Shown one piece after another: positions 1 through 10,855 of a stretch of 64,000 nucleotides of DNA. The position numbers were made by a program, and so were the translations under genes. Below the pieces are notes generated by a model, which was given only the letters and a program-made list of their open reading frames with translations, made no database searches and was not told where the DNA came from. Position 1 is the first letter of the stretch. Each line of letters begins with the position of its first letter. Source of the stretch: Antitrichia curtipendula (lineage: Eukaryota; Streptophyta; Bryopsida; Hypnales; Leucodontaceae); contig OX579633.1 in the NCBI GenBank assembly GCA_951230915.1, positions 20,742,574 through 20,806,573 of the forward strand. The letters run 5' to 3'.

Positions 1-600
1 TAAATAAATGTATGGCCAGTTGTACCCATGTCAATCGTCTATGGGGCTACAAAATTAGCGTAACTTAAGTTAGTTCCATTTTTTAGGTCTGAATGGGGAT
101 TTTATTGTCCCTTGGGTAAAGATGACCTGCTTTCTCCCTATTATAGCATTCCTCCACATTGATTTTTAAAAAACAACCAAAATCAAATTGAAATCAAATT
201 AGCGTCAGTCCCATCTGGCTAAATTCACAAAATTCTCGTCCCATGCCTTTAGAAATCTGAGCCAAAATAGCAGCCTCCCCCCAACCCAACAAAAGCCATT
301 TGGCAGGCCATGATCATGCGCCAACACAAATCTTATTAAAAAATTCCATATGAAAAAGGCATGATCTCACAAAAAAGCAAAATTTAAAGTACGAAAAAAA
401 TCCACCTAATAGTAGCTGACTTGTGGGCTCAAATTAACTCTGAACCAAAAATAAATAAATAAAAATCGCCCGGGACGTGGTCCCTTGGTTCTGTGTACTG
501 TTTCCCCTTGCAATGGAAATTGTCCATGTGTTTCAAAAAAACAAAAAACAAAAACAGAACCCAAACATTTAATTTAATTTATATTAAATAAAAAAATAAA
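1..600. other. AT-rich intergenic stretch
   Basis: No convincing reading frame, RNA gene or repeat structure is visible here. The sequence is AT-rich with short A runs and ends in an AT-only tract at about 565-605, just before base composition changes sharply to GC-rich. This boundary probably marks the distal edge of the promoter or leader region of the gene that follows. Confidence 0.5.
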
Positions 601-1431
601 AGTAAACCCCTTCTATGACTGCCGAGTGTGAGTGGGGCAAGCACCCCATCAAGAGGGGCAGGGGCAGTTCTGGAGTGGCGGCGCTCGTTTTTCCTTCCCG
701 ATCTGCCCGCGGGCAGAAGCTCCGGGCCCCATCCCTTGGCGAGTACGCCACTCGCCAAGACCCTTCCCCTTCCCAGCCCTTTCCCGGCCCGCGATTCCCC
801 CCGGATCCGGTAGCAGCGTCCGTCGCGACCGTCGAGTCCGTCACGCGTTGCCAGGGATGAACATGGCGCCGGCTGTTCTTCCTTCTATTCTCAACCTCAC
901 CCACCCACCCACCGCACTCATCACCTTCATCTCCCTCCTTTCATCACCATCACCTGTTCTCTGCTCCTCACGTCTTGCATCCCTTTCTTCATTGTGTTTG
1001 CATCCCTCTGCAGTTACGGAGTTGACATAGTCTGCGAGGGGTACAGACTACAGAGTATTGGTCTTCCTGCTTGGGTTTTGAACAACAAGCGTGTGCATCC
1101 CAGCTTCTAGGGGTGTCGCACTCGCCGACACCCATTCCGTTTATTTATTTATTTATTAGTCTTCGTTCCCTCGCGTCCGTCACGGCGCTCGCATTAGGGT
1201 CGGATCGTTTTGTGCTCTCTCTCTTCGGGACTCCTTTCGTGCTGTGTGCGCGTTCCTTTCGTGTTTTTTTCTGTCAAGAGCGGAGCGGATTCCGGTCGCG
1301 CGATCTGGGTAGGAAAATTCTCGACGAGGTCGGTGTGACGAACGAATTGGTGACTTTGGAAGCGGAAGGACGGGTTTGAGGGTTTGGTTGGTAGCAGGTT
1401 TGGAAGAGTAGTAGGGTGTTGCATTCTAGCT
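601..1431 (+). promoter_or_regulatory. Upstream/leader region of the SMR gene
   Basis: This stretch is much richer in G and C than the flanking AT-rich DNA and is pyrimidine-rich on the plus strand (CCCACC repeats near 899-912, CTCTCT near 1217, TTTA repeats near 1139-1158). It lies directly before the SMR start codon and most likely holds promoter and 5' leader. No TATA box or transcription start can be fixed. Several open frames pass through it on both strands, but they show low-complexity composition and no recognisable domain, so I treat them as non-coding. Confidence 0.4.
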
Positions 1432-1938
1432 ATGGCCCCCACAACAACTGCAGCAGCCGGCACTGGTTGTTTGCCGATAATGCCCTCGTCGGAGGCGCCA
1501 CCCGAAGTGGTGGGATCTGGGCGTCGACGTCTCTCTCTCGACAGTTGGGTGTGCTTGCCCCTTCTTCGGCCGGTGCGGACGACGACTTCGACTAGCACGG
1601 CGTCCGTTTCGTCTTCTGGAAGTTCTTGCACGACGCAGCATAAGGACTGTAGTAGTAGCAAGGAGTTTTTGTTGCAGCAGGGAAAGGCTTTGCCGTCGTT
1701 GCCGTTGCTGGACGTGGGGGTGGTGGGCGTGGACGAGTTGGAAGCGGCGGGGGTCAAGTGCGAAACTCCGAAGTCGAAAGAGCACCGAATTCCGGATGTG
1801 GACGTCGCGTTTTGTCCACCCGCACCGAGGAAACCTCGCGCCATGGCGCGGCGGCGACGCGTGCAACCCACGAGCTTCTTCAACACGCCGGACTTCGAGA
1901 ATTTCCTGTCGCAACACAAAGTGCAAGTGAGCAGTTAG
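1432..1938 (+). CDS. SIAMESE/SIAMESE-RELATED type CDK inhibitor
   Basis: This is an intronless 168-residue protein. SIAMESE-related (SMR) proteins are plant nuclear inhibitors of cyclin-dependent kinases that promote the switch from mitosis to endoreplication or mediate stress-induced cell-cycle arrest. The family signature is clear: CETPKSKEHRIP at residues 110-121, CPPAPRKPR at 128-136, a basic run RRRR at 140-143 that could be a nuclear localisation signal, and a C-terminal FFNTPDFENFL block at 149-159. RRRLSL at 31-36 resembles a cyclin-binding RxL (Cy) motif; this is inference. The N-terminal half is Ser/Thr-rich and low in complexity. I chose the ATG at 1432 because the frame further upstream has no ATG. 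At 168 residues it is longer than many SMRs (about 100-130), the extra length lying before the core motif. No neighbouring gene is functionally linked. Confidence 0.88.
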   Translation: MAPTTTAAAGTGCLPIMPSSEAPPEVVGSGRRRLSLDSWVCLPLLRPVRTTTSTSTASVSSSGSSCTTQHKDCSSSKEFLLQQGKALPSLPLLDVGVVGVDELEAAGVKCETPKSKEHRIPDVDVAFCPPAPRKPRAMARRRRVQPTSFFNTPDFENFLSQHKVQVSS

Positions 1939-4080
1939 GTAACGAAGGAAGGAAGGACAACTAACGTGGACTCATGGACCTCTTCGTTGAACTTACTAGG
2001 GTTCCCACCACTAGTGCTTGTACAGGCCTTGTTGTTGTCGTTGTTGTTGGCCACCATTCAGCGCATTCAAACACTTGTTGCAGCATCATCCATTGGGGAA
2101 CCCATCCTCACAACAACGGCGGACCTTCATGGTGGAGAACAACAGCAACAGCAACATTAGCAGCAACAGCCAGCCTCAACCACTGCCACCAAAATGTTAT
2201 TCTCGGACACGACACGCTACTATTCAAGCCTTCATCGCCTCGGCGGCGGAGCACACAAGGCGGCACTGGATGGGTAACCATAGAAGAAGCGTTCGCTTCT
2301 TAAACTTTTTTTTTTTGCTCCCTTTGTTTTTTTTCTTTTGTACATGGAGGTGGTGCAAAGGCTCATGCACTCAATGTAGAAAATTGGTCTTGCGGTGATG
2401 GGAGTTAGTCTAGGTTGAACTGTTCTTGGCTGGGTTCGTTAGTGTGTAACTACGTCCCTACCCAGTTGGAAAGGAAAATTTTGGTAGCTCTGAAGTGGGA
2501 AACCCGTGTACTGGTACATTTTTCCTACCTAGCACTTCGAGATGACTTTCGGCTCCAAGGAAGAGAACTAGTGAGAGATTGCATGATGGTTGAGTTTAGA
2601 GCAGTTAAAACAAACAAACAACACTTTGCTTTTTTTGAGCTGAAAGTGGAAGTTAGTGATTGAGCAAGCAAAAGAAGAAAGCTGAAAGATAGTAGGCCAT
2701 GATAAGAGGTTCATAGATCTGCTTCTTCCCAGGCAGAGAAAACGACAAACAACAATCATCCTTCGCGGTTGTGCTGCTGCGGTCTAGCCTGGCATATAGC
2801 AACCCAGGATTTTATGTATTTTACATCTCTCAAGTTAATCATCATGTGGTCTCTTGTTCCTATGCAAAAAATCGCTCTTTCTTGCTTGCTTCACTTCATG
2901 GTGTTTCTTGTTCCTATGCAACAGCACACACGCTTCACTTCTTTCTTCTTATTTCACATCTTCTCATGTTGTCTTCGAGTTTTCCCATATGAAGACCACC
3001 TCCTTTTCTCGTTTTTTGGGCACCCACGACGTGTTCACTTTGAAAGCCCTTTTGACAAGTCGATTTGGCGCCATTACTGTATGCGACCACTTTCATTACG
3101 ACAACAGCGTCAGTTACGCAGCGTCCTGCACAAAAACTGTAGCAAGGGCACAACAACAAAGATCCCATCTTTGGCGTCCATTTATGAAACGCTGCGAGAA
3201 AAGAGGGCACCCACCCACCCACCCACCCATCCGTCTGTTTCATCAACATTTCCGGGGCCTTGCCTGAGCCTGGACTCCCAAAGTACGTTACGTCGCGAGT
3301 TCTGTAAGCTCTTCGTGTGCATCTTATTTTATCAATTTTCTGGGTAGCCTTGACTCCCAGAGTCCCAATGTACTAAGACACGTTACGTCGAGAGTGTTCT
3401 TCCCCGTCAGTCAGAGAGTGTAACTTAACTTAATCTCTGTTCAGTTCAGTTTCAGTTGTAGTAGTTGTAGTAGTAACTTCTTCAGTTCGCCCCTTTAACT
3501 TATTATGATACAACATTGTGACAGCAGCAGATGCTCAGAAGGTTCAAGCTTGGGGCTCATTTAAGGGCCCGGAAGATTACTTTTTATTAATTTGCAGCCA
3601 GAGCAGAGCAGAGCAGAGCAGAGAGACAGAGCACAAGTGCATGCATGCATGGGCCTGGGTCGGAAGTCGGAACCTGGGGTGGCCTGCCCTGCTGCTGTGA
3701 GGGTTTGACAAACACTCGCTTGTGTGAAGCCCACTGAGACAGGCCGGGGGCGAAGCGGCCGCTTGTGCCGCCTTTGCATTGCTTCCACCATTATGGATAA
3801 GCTGTACTGCACTCTGCGCCCATAACTGCACATGATCATGCTTGCATACCCGGAGTAACTTACCACCACAATTGCAGCGCCGGTACTGCGGTACTTGGGA
3901 TTGGTTTATACGGTGTAGACTGTATGCATGTTTTCGGTACGGGACATACAGAAACGATGGGTGTGTGCAGATGGGGACTCTGCTGCTGCTGCGGTTGAAC
4001 TTGTCAATGGCGATGGAAAGCTGAACTGAACGGAGGTAGGACTGATCCAGAGCGATGGTTTCAATTTCATGTCGTTTTGG
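1939..4080. other. 3' flank of the SMR gene, no further gene recognised
   Basis: The part just after the stop codon is probably 3' UTR. It contains a CAA/CAG-rich tract at about 2138-2172 and T-rich runs at about 2304-2337. Further on, base composition is mixed with several short open frames on both strands, none with a recognisable domain. Simple repeats include CCCA repeats near 3209-3229, a GTAGTA tract near 3457-3474, an (AGAGC)n tract at about 3600-3624 and GCATGCATGCAT near 3639. No polyadenylation site could be assigned with confidence. Confidence 0.4.
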
Positions 4081-4124
4081 CAGTGCGGAACACAAGACAG
4101 TCTTCACCCTGAGAACGATGCAGT

Positions 4125-4515
4125 GGACTACAAGTGTCCAATAGATGACAAAGAATCTTGGCTTCTACAGAAGACAAAAGTGCAGATGTTCATTTGCCAA
4201 AATACACCAGACAAGCATCTTGTACTAGAAAACGTGCGTTCACTTGCGTTAAGAGCAGGTTTCATAGAATTAGAGCAACGTTCCCATGCATAATTGGCTC
4301 CTTTGGCGCACTCCATGAGGCCATGCCAATTTTGCAAACCAATTTAGCTGCAAATTGTCCGAATCGCTCACACCTAATCTTGACGTGTATCTACTAGTCG
4401 TTTGAAACCATCCAGGGGCATTGCAGTCCTTTGATCTTGTAACAATGTGGTGGCCTACAAGTGTCCGATGCATAGTAAAGAATCCTTTTATATAAGACAA
4501 AAGTACAGATGTTCA
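4125..4515. repeat. Pair of diverged direct repeats of about 70 bp
   Basis: A segment at about 4125-4195 (ACTACAAGTGTCC followed by AAAGAATC and ending CAGATGTTCAT) recurs at about 4449-4515 with the same order of blocks. The second copy also forms the outer arm of the foldback structure that follows. This looks like remnants of one repeat family rather than coding sequence. Confidence 0.55.
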
Positions 4516-4857
4516 TCTTTAGAATTTTGTGTGAGACTAGGCCGGAGGTCTTGCGTAGGAGTTTGACCTCCAATTAGTGCTCTTGGTTTTTATTATAGCA
4601 AGGATTTACATTGTACCAACATGATGATTTCTACGGTGACTAATCCAACGTTCTAGGGTTAATCAATCCATGAGCAACAATCTTAACCTTTAATCATGAA
4701 ATACCAAATTGATCACCGTAGAAATCATCCTTTTTTAGTACTATATAAACCATTTGCTTAAAATAACCCAAAAACACTCATTGGAGGTCAATCTAGTGTG
4801 CAAGACCTCCCATCCCTTGAACACTTGTAGGCCACCACAACATTACAAGTTGGAAAG
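4427..4857. mobile_element. Family D related foldback element (large inverted repeat)
   Basis: Outer arms (TGGTGGCCTACAAGTGT near 4448, and its reverse complement near 4828) enclose inner arms at about 4547-4645 and 4705-4805. The inner arms share AGGTCTTG, TTGACCTCCAAT and GATGATTTCTACGGTGA in mirrored order. The inner arms resemble the ends of the short TTAA elements at 43843 and 52546 (CACTCATTGGAGGTCAA-like block, then a CCTCCC block), so this may be two copies head to head. No protein is encoded. The structure would fold into a long hairpin if transcribed. Confidence 0.6.
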
Positions 4858-4859
4858 AC

Positions 4860-5570
4860 CACAACACGTTTAGATGATTTTGAATAACCAATAGAGGGTG
4901 TAAAATCACAATTGTTCATGTGGTGTTTTTTTGAGAGAGTTCTTTGAATGTGTTTTTAGTGCATGGTGGTAGATAATCCCTCATCAAAGTATTACTGACT
5001 TTTCTATAGAAGAAGGTGCTTAAAAAAAAGATCATAAAAGATGCTTTTCTAGTATATTTTGGCAATTCCTACCTCCTTGTTCCTAATCTAAATTTTAGGC
5101 ATGAAAAAAAATCTTTTTTGAATTTGAGTTCAACTAATGAAATGAAGCTTACTTGACCTAGTTTTTGCTCCATCTTGAATTTTGAAAAAATTGTAAAAGT
5201 CAACATTTTATCAAATTTGAACACTAGGTATGTAACCATGGTCTATTGATTTTTTAATTTTAGAATGACACAGAAGATTGGTTCACACCATCAAGTTCTA
5301 AATTATAATGTATGCAAATCCCAGAAATTTCAGATTTTTCAAGCATATTTTGTATTTGATATGAATTTCTTCATTTTCTCTTTAAAAATTTCACAATAAA
5401 TTCAAATTTCATTCAAAAAATCTTAAAATTTCTAGATTTCTAGAGAACATGTGATTACATATTTGAAAAATAAAATAAATTATACTTAAATATATGAAAA
5501 ATTTATGCATATGAAGCAATGAATTTTTATATTCTTTTCAAGGTCATAGGATCCGTCCTTTGAGGGTTAA
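4860..5570 (+). mobile_element. Family E TTAA element, right part
   Basis: From about 5100 to 5570 the sequence aligns by eye with the element at 62886-63635: TTGAGTTCAACTAATGAAATGAA, then TTGAATTTTGAAAAAAT, then CAGATTTTT with TTTGATATGA, and an end of the form GTCCTTTGAGGGTTAA. The right TTAA is at 5567-5570. The left end is not recognisable, so the stated start is only an approximate limit. The element has no coding capacity. Confidence 0.55.
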
Positions 5571-6587
5571 CCTTAAGAAAAAATTGCTTGTTGAGGAGAA
5601 TGTTCTCTAAAAAAGACGAGGTTTATATACTTCCTTGATTCATAATAAAGATGATTCTTCCTTTGAGCTATATTCTTTGGTATCAACAATGTTTTAGAGA
5701 CCCATGCTTCACTAGTTTAGGGTGCTATGAAGTCACGCATGTTCAAGCTTGTGGATGTTTGTAGATCAAACATGACAAATATAGATGGAAGATTAATTAT
5801 TCATCTAAAAACACATACATACATCCAAAAAGGATCAAGTACATTTGATGAATAGTAACTCGTCCTACAGGACATAAAATGAATAGTAACTTGTCCAATG
5901 TGACAACTATGATTCTCATCCATTGAAGAACAAGGAATCTCTCGCCAAATATTCCATCAAAATTAATTTATGTCAATTTTTAACAAAATATTTCTCTAAA
6001 TAAAATAGTTGATTCCAAGTTGGATTTCTGATAATTCAACATCGGAGAATTAGAGACATAATTGGAAGTCGTGGACATAAAACAAAATTATCGAATGAAC
6101 CATTGTTTTAGATTTACTTGCCTAATATCTTATATCAATATCCTCAAAAGTCCGCATGGCTATATTTTTTAAGACCAAAAGGAAGTTCATATTGAAATTT
6201 ATACCTCAAATAAAATTCAAAATATTTGACTACATAATTTGATAGGTATTTGAATATGAAATTTTATTTAGACCAATTGAAAAATATGGGAACACTATTA
6301 GGATAAGTGTAGCTTAGTTGTTTATTTTTTGATACACTATAAATAAACTATAAATTCTCAAAGTGTAAAAAATAGGAATATTTTAGAATTCAACTGCAAA
6401 CTTTCATTATGAATAGATGTTATTTATTTTGTCAAGAATATAAAGGGGGTTGATTTGCAAATGTATTGCAATTACGTGTAACTAATTTAAAGCATCGTAA
6501 TACATTGAGATGGAGGAGAATATTTTTGGAACACATGTCAAGCCCATTGTGGATAGATTACTTTTTGTAACATGTATACAAAGATTA
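5571..6587. other. AT-rich intergenic stretch
   Basis: I see no gene or clear element here. The sequence is strongly AT-rich and contains a near-duplicate phrase (GAATAGTAACTTGTCC and GAATAGTAACTCGTCC near 5850 and 5880). It separates the family E remnant from the long inverted repeat that follows. Confidence 0.4.
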
Positions 6588-7469
6588 AGATGTACAATAG
6601 AATACAATAATCTTACAAAGTACCTATTTTTCCATTCAAAGATTATGGCATAATATAGAATACAATTAGCATTTTTGACTCACATAATTAACATTCAATT
6701 TTTATTCGATCCCAATCAAGCATATCAAGTTCAAAAAAATAGAATTCTATTTTTGGTGAATTATTTCATTTGATATTCATGGATATATATGATAATTGAT
6801 TGAAAAATACTGATGATTATTGTTTTAATTCAATTGAATAGATATGTAGGAAACATCCATATGCACATCTTTTCATATTTAAAAAATATCATGCTAAGTA
6901 ATAAAAATATGATCTATGAAGGGTTCAATGTAAAGGTTGGTATGACTAAATTTTGTAAAATAGATATCTCTATATTTTAACCAAATCTTGCTATTTGACC
7001 CTTGTATTGTGACCAATTTTGTATCTTTGAGTATAATGGTACAATTACTTTGTCAAAATCTAATCAAAATATAGAGATATCTATTTTACAAAGTTTGATC
7101 ATAGAACACTTTACATTGAAGTCTTCATAGATCATAATTTTTTTACTTAATGGAAAGTTTTTTAAAAATGTGCATGTGGATGTTTCCTACATATCTATTC
7201 AATCAAATTTAAAAAAATTAAGCACTAATTCTTTTCAATGAATTTATCATATATATATATATATTCATGAATATTAAATGAAACAATTCACTAAAAATGG
7301 AGTTTTGGTTTTTAGAAACTAGAAGTTGTTATACTTGATTGAAATTGCATAAAATTTGAATGTTAATTATGTGAGTCAAAAAATGCCAATTGTATTCTAT
7401 ATTATGCCAATTTTTTTTTAATTACACAATAGGTAGTTTGTAAGCTTATAGTACTCTATTGTACATCTT
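6588..7469. repeat. Very long inverted repeat, arms about 400 bp
   Basis: The left arm (about 6588-6987) begins AAGATGTACAATAGA and runs inward to TAGATATCTCTATATTTT. The right arm (about 7053-7469) is its imperfect reverse complement, starting AAATATAGAGATATCTA and ending TCTATTGTACATCTT. Matching landmarks in between include the TATAGAATACAATT block (6655 against 7391), the TGACTCACATAATTAACATT block, and TAGGAAACATCCATATGCACAT (6847) against its mirror near 7166. The spacer is about 65 bp. No open frame is present. It could be a large foldback element or a hairpin-RNA source. No clear target duplication was found at its edges. Confidence 0.75.
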
Positions 7470-7646
7470 GGAAAAAAAATTGTCTATAAAGGTTTGCAGA
7501 ACATGCATCCCAAATAGGTTCTATTATGAATAAAATTGTAGGTTTGAAAATGTTAAGATATAATAGGAATTCAAGCTATCATTTTTGTAAGGAGGGGGTT
7601 GACTCCAATTTTTTCTTCTTGCTAATTTAAATTTTGATTAGTGTAT
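7470..7646. other. AT-rich spacer
   Basis: Nothing recognisable lies between the long inverted repeat and the start of the family A element. Confidence 0.3.
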
Positions 7647-9394
7647 TTAAACCCTAAAGGATGGAAATTGTTTTTAGGCCCAAATTTGCTTCAAAGTAAT
7701 TAAGCCCAAATCAAGGCTAAAATCTCCATCTTTAATTATTTATTAACAAATCAAACCGTAGGATCCTTTAGTTAACTTGTTAGAATGCACCCTCCTAAAA
7801 TTAAAAAACAAAACACTTACCAATTGCAAGATCTTGTCGCTTGGATTTCAAAAATAAATATTTTCAATTCTTCCCAAATGGTTAGATTTCATCTTTCAAA
7901 ATTTTTACACAAAAATGTGTAGATCCTTCAACTTGTTACTCTCCATAATATGTTGAAGACATAAGTTGGGAAAATATATTTAAAAAATTCAACAAAAGAT
8001 ATTTCATATTCATGCTTGAAAAAAATTGTAAGTAGAAAAAAGTAGAGTATGATTCAAAATACTAAATTGATAAGAATTTGATTATGGAATTGAAAAAGGC
8101 CAATCCCAATGCCGGTTGTAATATTGTAATAAGTAGTCTATACCAAATGTTTTTATTTTTTTTCAAAAACATTGAAAATTGAGTTAAATAAAGGACTTCA
8201 AAGTTTATTTCAGAGTAGAAATTCTATAAGTGCCCTAAACTAAAGCTCCTCATAACTTTCATCTAAACCCCTAAAGGATCGAGGCCTTTTTTCCATCAAA
8301 AAACACATAAAACTGCCATTTCTATTGCAAAGAGCAAAAAACTTTCAGAATTGTTTTTTTCTGCATATTTTACCATAGGATCTTATACTAGACTAGTATA
8401 AGAATGTAAGGAAGAAATTTTAGAAACTTTGATTTTATAGATTGCAAGATATTTGCATCTAAAGTGATGAAAACAAGCTTTTTTGCACCTTGCTTGACTA
8501 GATTTTTTGGGTTTGGATCTTCTTAACTTTGATATTTTGTACTATGGATTTTGATTTTCTAAGTTTTATGTTGAATACTTGAGTTGATAATCTAGGAAAA
8601 AAAATTCAAGATAAAAATACTTAATTTTTATTCATTAAAAATTTGTTAAGTAGAAGTAGGTTCAAGATTGAAGGAAAAACTAAATTGTTGATAGCTCTAA
8701 GATGAAATTGAAATACAATAATTCCAAGGTGAGATTATTCTAGCAAAAAAAACTAACCCTAACTAGCAATTTTTTCTTAGAATATTGTAAAAATTGCATT
8801 CATAAATATACCTATAAGTTATTTTTCAAAAAGAGCTTAAATTGCCCGAAAAACTAAGATTGTTTATAACTTTCTCATGACTAGTCCAAATAGAATGAAT
8901 CAATTCTTTAAATTTAGAAAAAATAATTAATATTTGCAAAAATAATTTTTTTAATAATTTTATTTTACTTCTATTTTTGTATTGCCCGCTAACCTACATT
9001 CTTGGCTTATTGGGCCATCATTTTTTCTCTTGGGAATCAATTGAAATAACAATTATATATCCATGAAGTTCTTGCAAAACCACACATTCTTAAAACATTT
9101 TGAATGCATTCACTAAAAATTGAGACAATAGGAACCTACCCAAACCAAATTGTCCCTTGAGGGGACAAATAGTCCTTTAGGGGTTAATCAAAATGGAATG
9201 ATTCAAAGCTTTCCACATACAATAATTTTTTAACCATGTAGTCAAAAGTTATGAATATTATTGGGCAATAAAGAAAAAACTTGTCTACATGTTGTGTGAA
9301 AATTTTGAAGAAAAAAAATAAAAATTTCAATTGTAGTAAACTACCCCAAATTGCTATATTGCCCAAAAATGCAATTTGGGTGTTCAGGGGTTAA
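7647..9394 (+). mobile_element. Family A TTAA element, interrupted by a family B copy
   Basis: The right end is clear (TTCAGGGGTTAA, TTAA at 9391-9394). The left end is degenerate (TTAAACCCTAAAGG at 7647-7660). Family A landmarks appear in order: AACCGTAGGATC near 7755, AAGGACTTCAAAGTTTATTT near 8191, then, after the inserted element at 8264-9187, TCAAAATGGAATGATTCAAAG and the terminal block. Without the insertion it would be about 825 bp, so some internal sequence has been lost compared with other copies. It encodes nothing and would need a piggyBac-type transposase supplied from elsewhere. Confidence 0.65.
8264..9187 (+). mobile_element. Family B TTAA element nested in family A
   Basis: The left end is TAAACCCCTAAAGG (the TTAA now reads TAAA) and the right end is GTCCTTTAGGGGTTAA with TTAA at 9184-9187, 924 bp in all. 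The interior carries the family B order: CATAGGATCTTATACTAGACTAGT, a GATTGCAAGATATTTGCAT block, a GAAGTAGGTTCAAGATTGA block, a CATAACTTTCTCATGA block and a terminal GAGGGGACAAATAGTCC. The flanks rejoin as family A sequence (CATAACTTTCAT then TTAATCAAAATGG), so it is younger than its host. It has no coding capacity. Confidence 0.85.
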
Positions 9395-10015
9395 TCACAA
9401 AGGAGAATGTGAAAAATCTAAATCATATAAAGAAAAAACTCAACAAAATGATCACATTACAACACTATTTGCTTTCCTTTTTGATCCTCCAAGGTTCACT
9501 TTTTGAGCCTCCCAAGGTTCATTCAAGGACAAGGTGAATGATTTTTTTTCATCTTGTATGAACCCAAATAAGAAACTATGCCTATATACTTTCAAAAATT
9601 AATAAATAATTTGATTAAGGTCTCAAAAATGTAAATTAAGAACCAATATGTGCGGCATCCGTCTTTCTTTCAATCAAATTAAATTTTCTTTTTATGAAGG
9701 GTCTTTCCTCTTCCCAATCAAGAATGAACCTTAATACAACTGCTTTATATTCTATGCAATGTAATGATAGAAGTGTTTTTGCAAATGAATTGTTTTATAG
9801 TTCATATTCTCTAAAACAAATCAAAAAGTATTTTTTATTTTTAGATAAAAAAACAACCTTCCAGATTAATCCCCAATGGTCCCAAGCCTCCTTTTGGGGA
9901 TGCATATGTTTGCTTTGATATTTGTGTTTTATATTTTCAAGTTATCATATTTAACTACATTATTGTACCTATATGGTACAATTTTGCTCTATGTAGTATA
10001 TATGAACAGTAGGAC
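9395..10015. other. AT-rich spacer without a recognised gene
   Basis: Open frames of 60-75 codons occur, but they are AT-driven and show no domain. No element ends are visible. Confidence 0.35.
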
Positions 10016-10118
10016 AGTACCTTTTCGGTACATTGTAACACAATGTGTTCAAATCCATTTCATTAAAAAATGAAATGGATTTGAGCACATTGTATTACAA
10101 TGTACCAAAAAGGTTACT
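10016..10118. repeat. Short foldback (near-perfect palindrome, arms about 50 bp)
   Basis: The left arm reads inward from AGTACCTTTTCGGTACATTG to AATCCATTTCATT. The right arm is its reverse complement with few mismatches, ending CAATGTACCAAAAAGG. There is almost no loop. A second partial copy of the same phrase, including GTAGTATATATGAAC and GGTACATTGTA, occurs at about 10502-10537. Together they suggest a short inverted-repeat element or its remnants. Confidence 0.7.
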
Positions 10119-10256
10119 AATTAAATACCAACCCCACCCACCCATTAAAATATTTTAAATTAAAAAAATTTCGGACCCTCCCCCACTCCCCTCCCCTTCT
10201 TTGTAATTTCCAGAGTTAGTAATCCTCACAAACAATATGGGATATCTGCTCCCAAA

Positions 10257-10380
10257 TCTGTATCTGTATTTGAATCCGTATCCGTCCGTATCCGCTTTCG
10301 TATCCGTATCCGTCTCTGTGTCTGTATTTACCGTATCCATATCCGTATCTGTGTATATCCGTATCCGTATCCGTATCCGA
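10257..10380 (+). repeat. Degenerate hexanucleotide tract (TATCCG)n
   Basis: About twenty units of a hexamer, mostly TATCCG or TATCTG with variants, run through this interval. Open frames crossing it on both strands are simple products of the repeat (for example alternating Tyr-Arg or Ser-Val) and should not be called genes. Confidence 0.85.
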
Positions 10381-10855
10381 GTTTTTTTTTGGGATCAATG
10401 GTTGGGGGTGGGGTGGGGTTGTAATTTTTTTTTCAAAAAGATCAACGGCTCTCATTTTTTCAAACATTGATTGGCGGGGGGGGGGGGCAACTAATGGCGT
10501 GACAGTACATTTTTGGTACATTGTAGTATATATGAACTCAATTCATATTTTAATACATGATAGATATTTTACATTAGCATTTATAGCGTATATTCATATA
10601 TATTTCCACTTGACCATAATCCTGGAACGTTAGATTGGTCACCATGGAAATCATTATTTTTGTCACTTTGGAAATCAAAAACAAAAACAAAAAACCACTC
10701 ATTGAAGGTCAAACTATTATAGAAGTCCTCCCCTTCTATAGCATTGTATGACAAGGCAACAATCTTCTCCATTTTGAAAAAGTATCATGCTTTGTTAGAT
10801 GCCTGAAAATGAAAAATCTGCTAATTCAAGGATTGAATTAGTTTGAGGAGCTATA
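10381..10855. mobile_element. Spacer holding a degenerate family D fragment
   Basis: A segment at about 10625-10750 has blocks seen in the short family D elements: CATGGAAATCATT, ACTCATTGAAGGTCAAA and TATAGAAGTCCTCCCCTTCTATA. No intact TTAA ends are visible, so only a remnant is claimed. The rest is AT-rich, with a G run at about 10475-10487. Confidence 0.4.

Noticed and set aside
1194..1926. Long minus-strand frames opposite the SMR gene
   Set aside because: They are shadows of the GC-rich plus-strand coding region; composition is Arg/Ser/His-rich and no domain is present.
10155..10521. Frames with Asp-Thr or Tyr-Gly-type repeats
   Set aside because: They are translations of the hexanucleotide tract, not genes.
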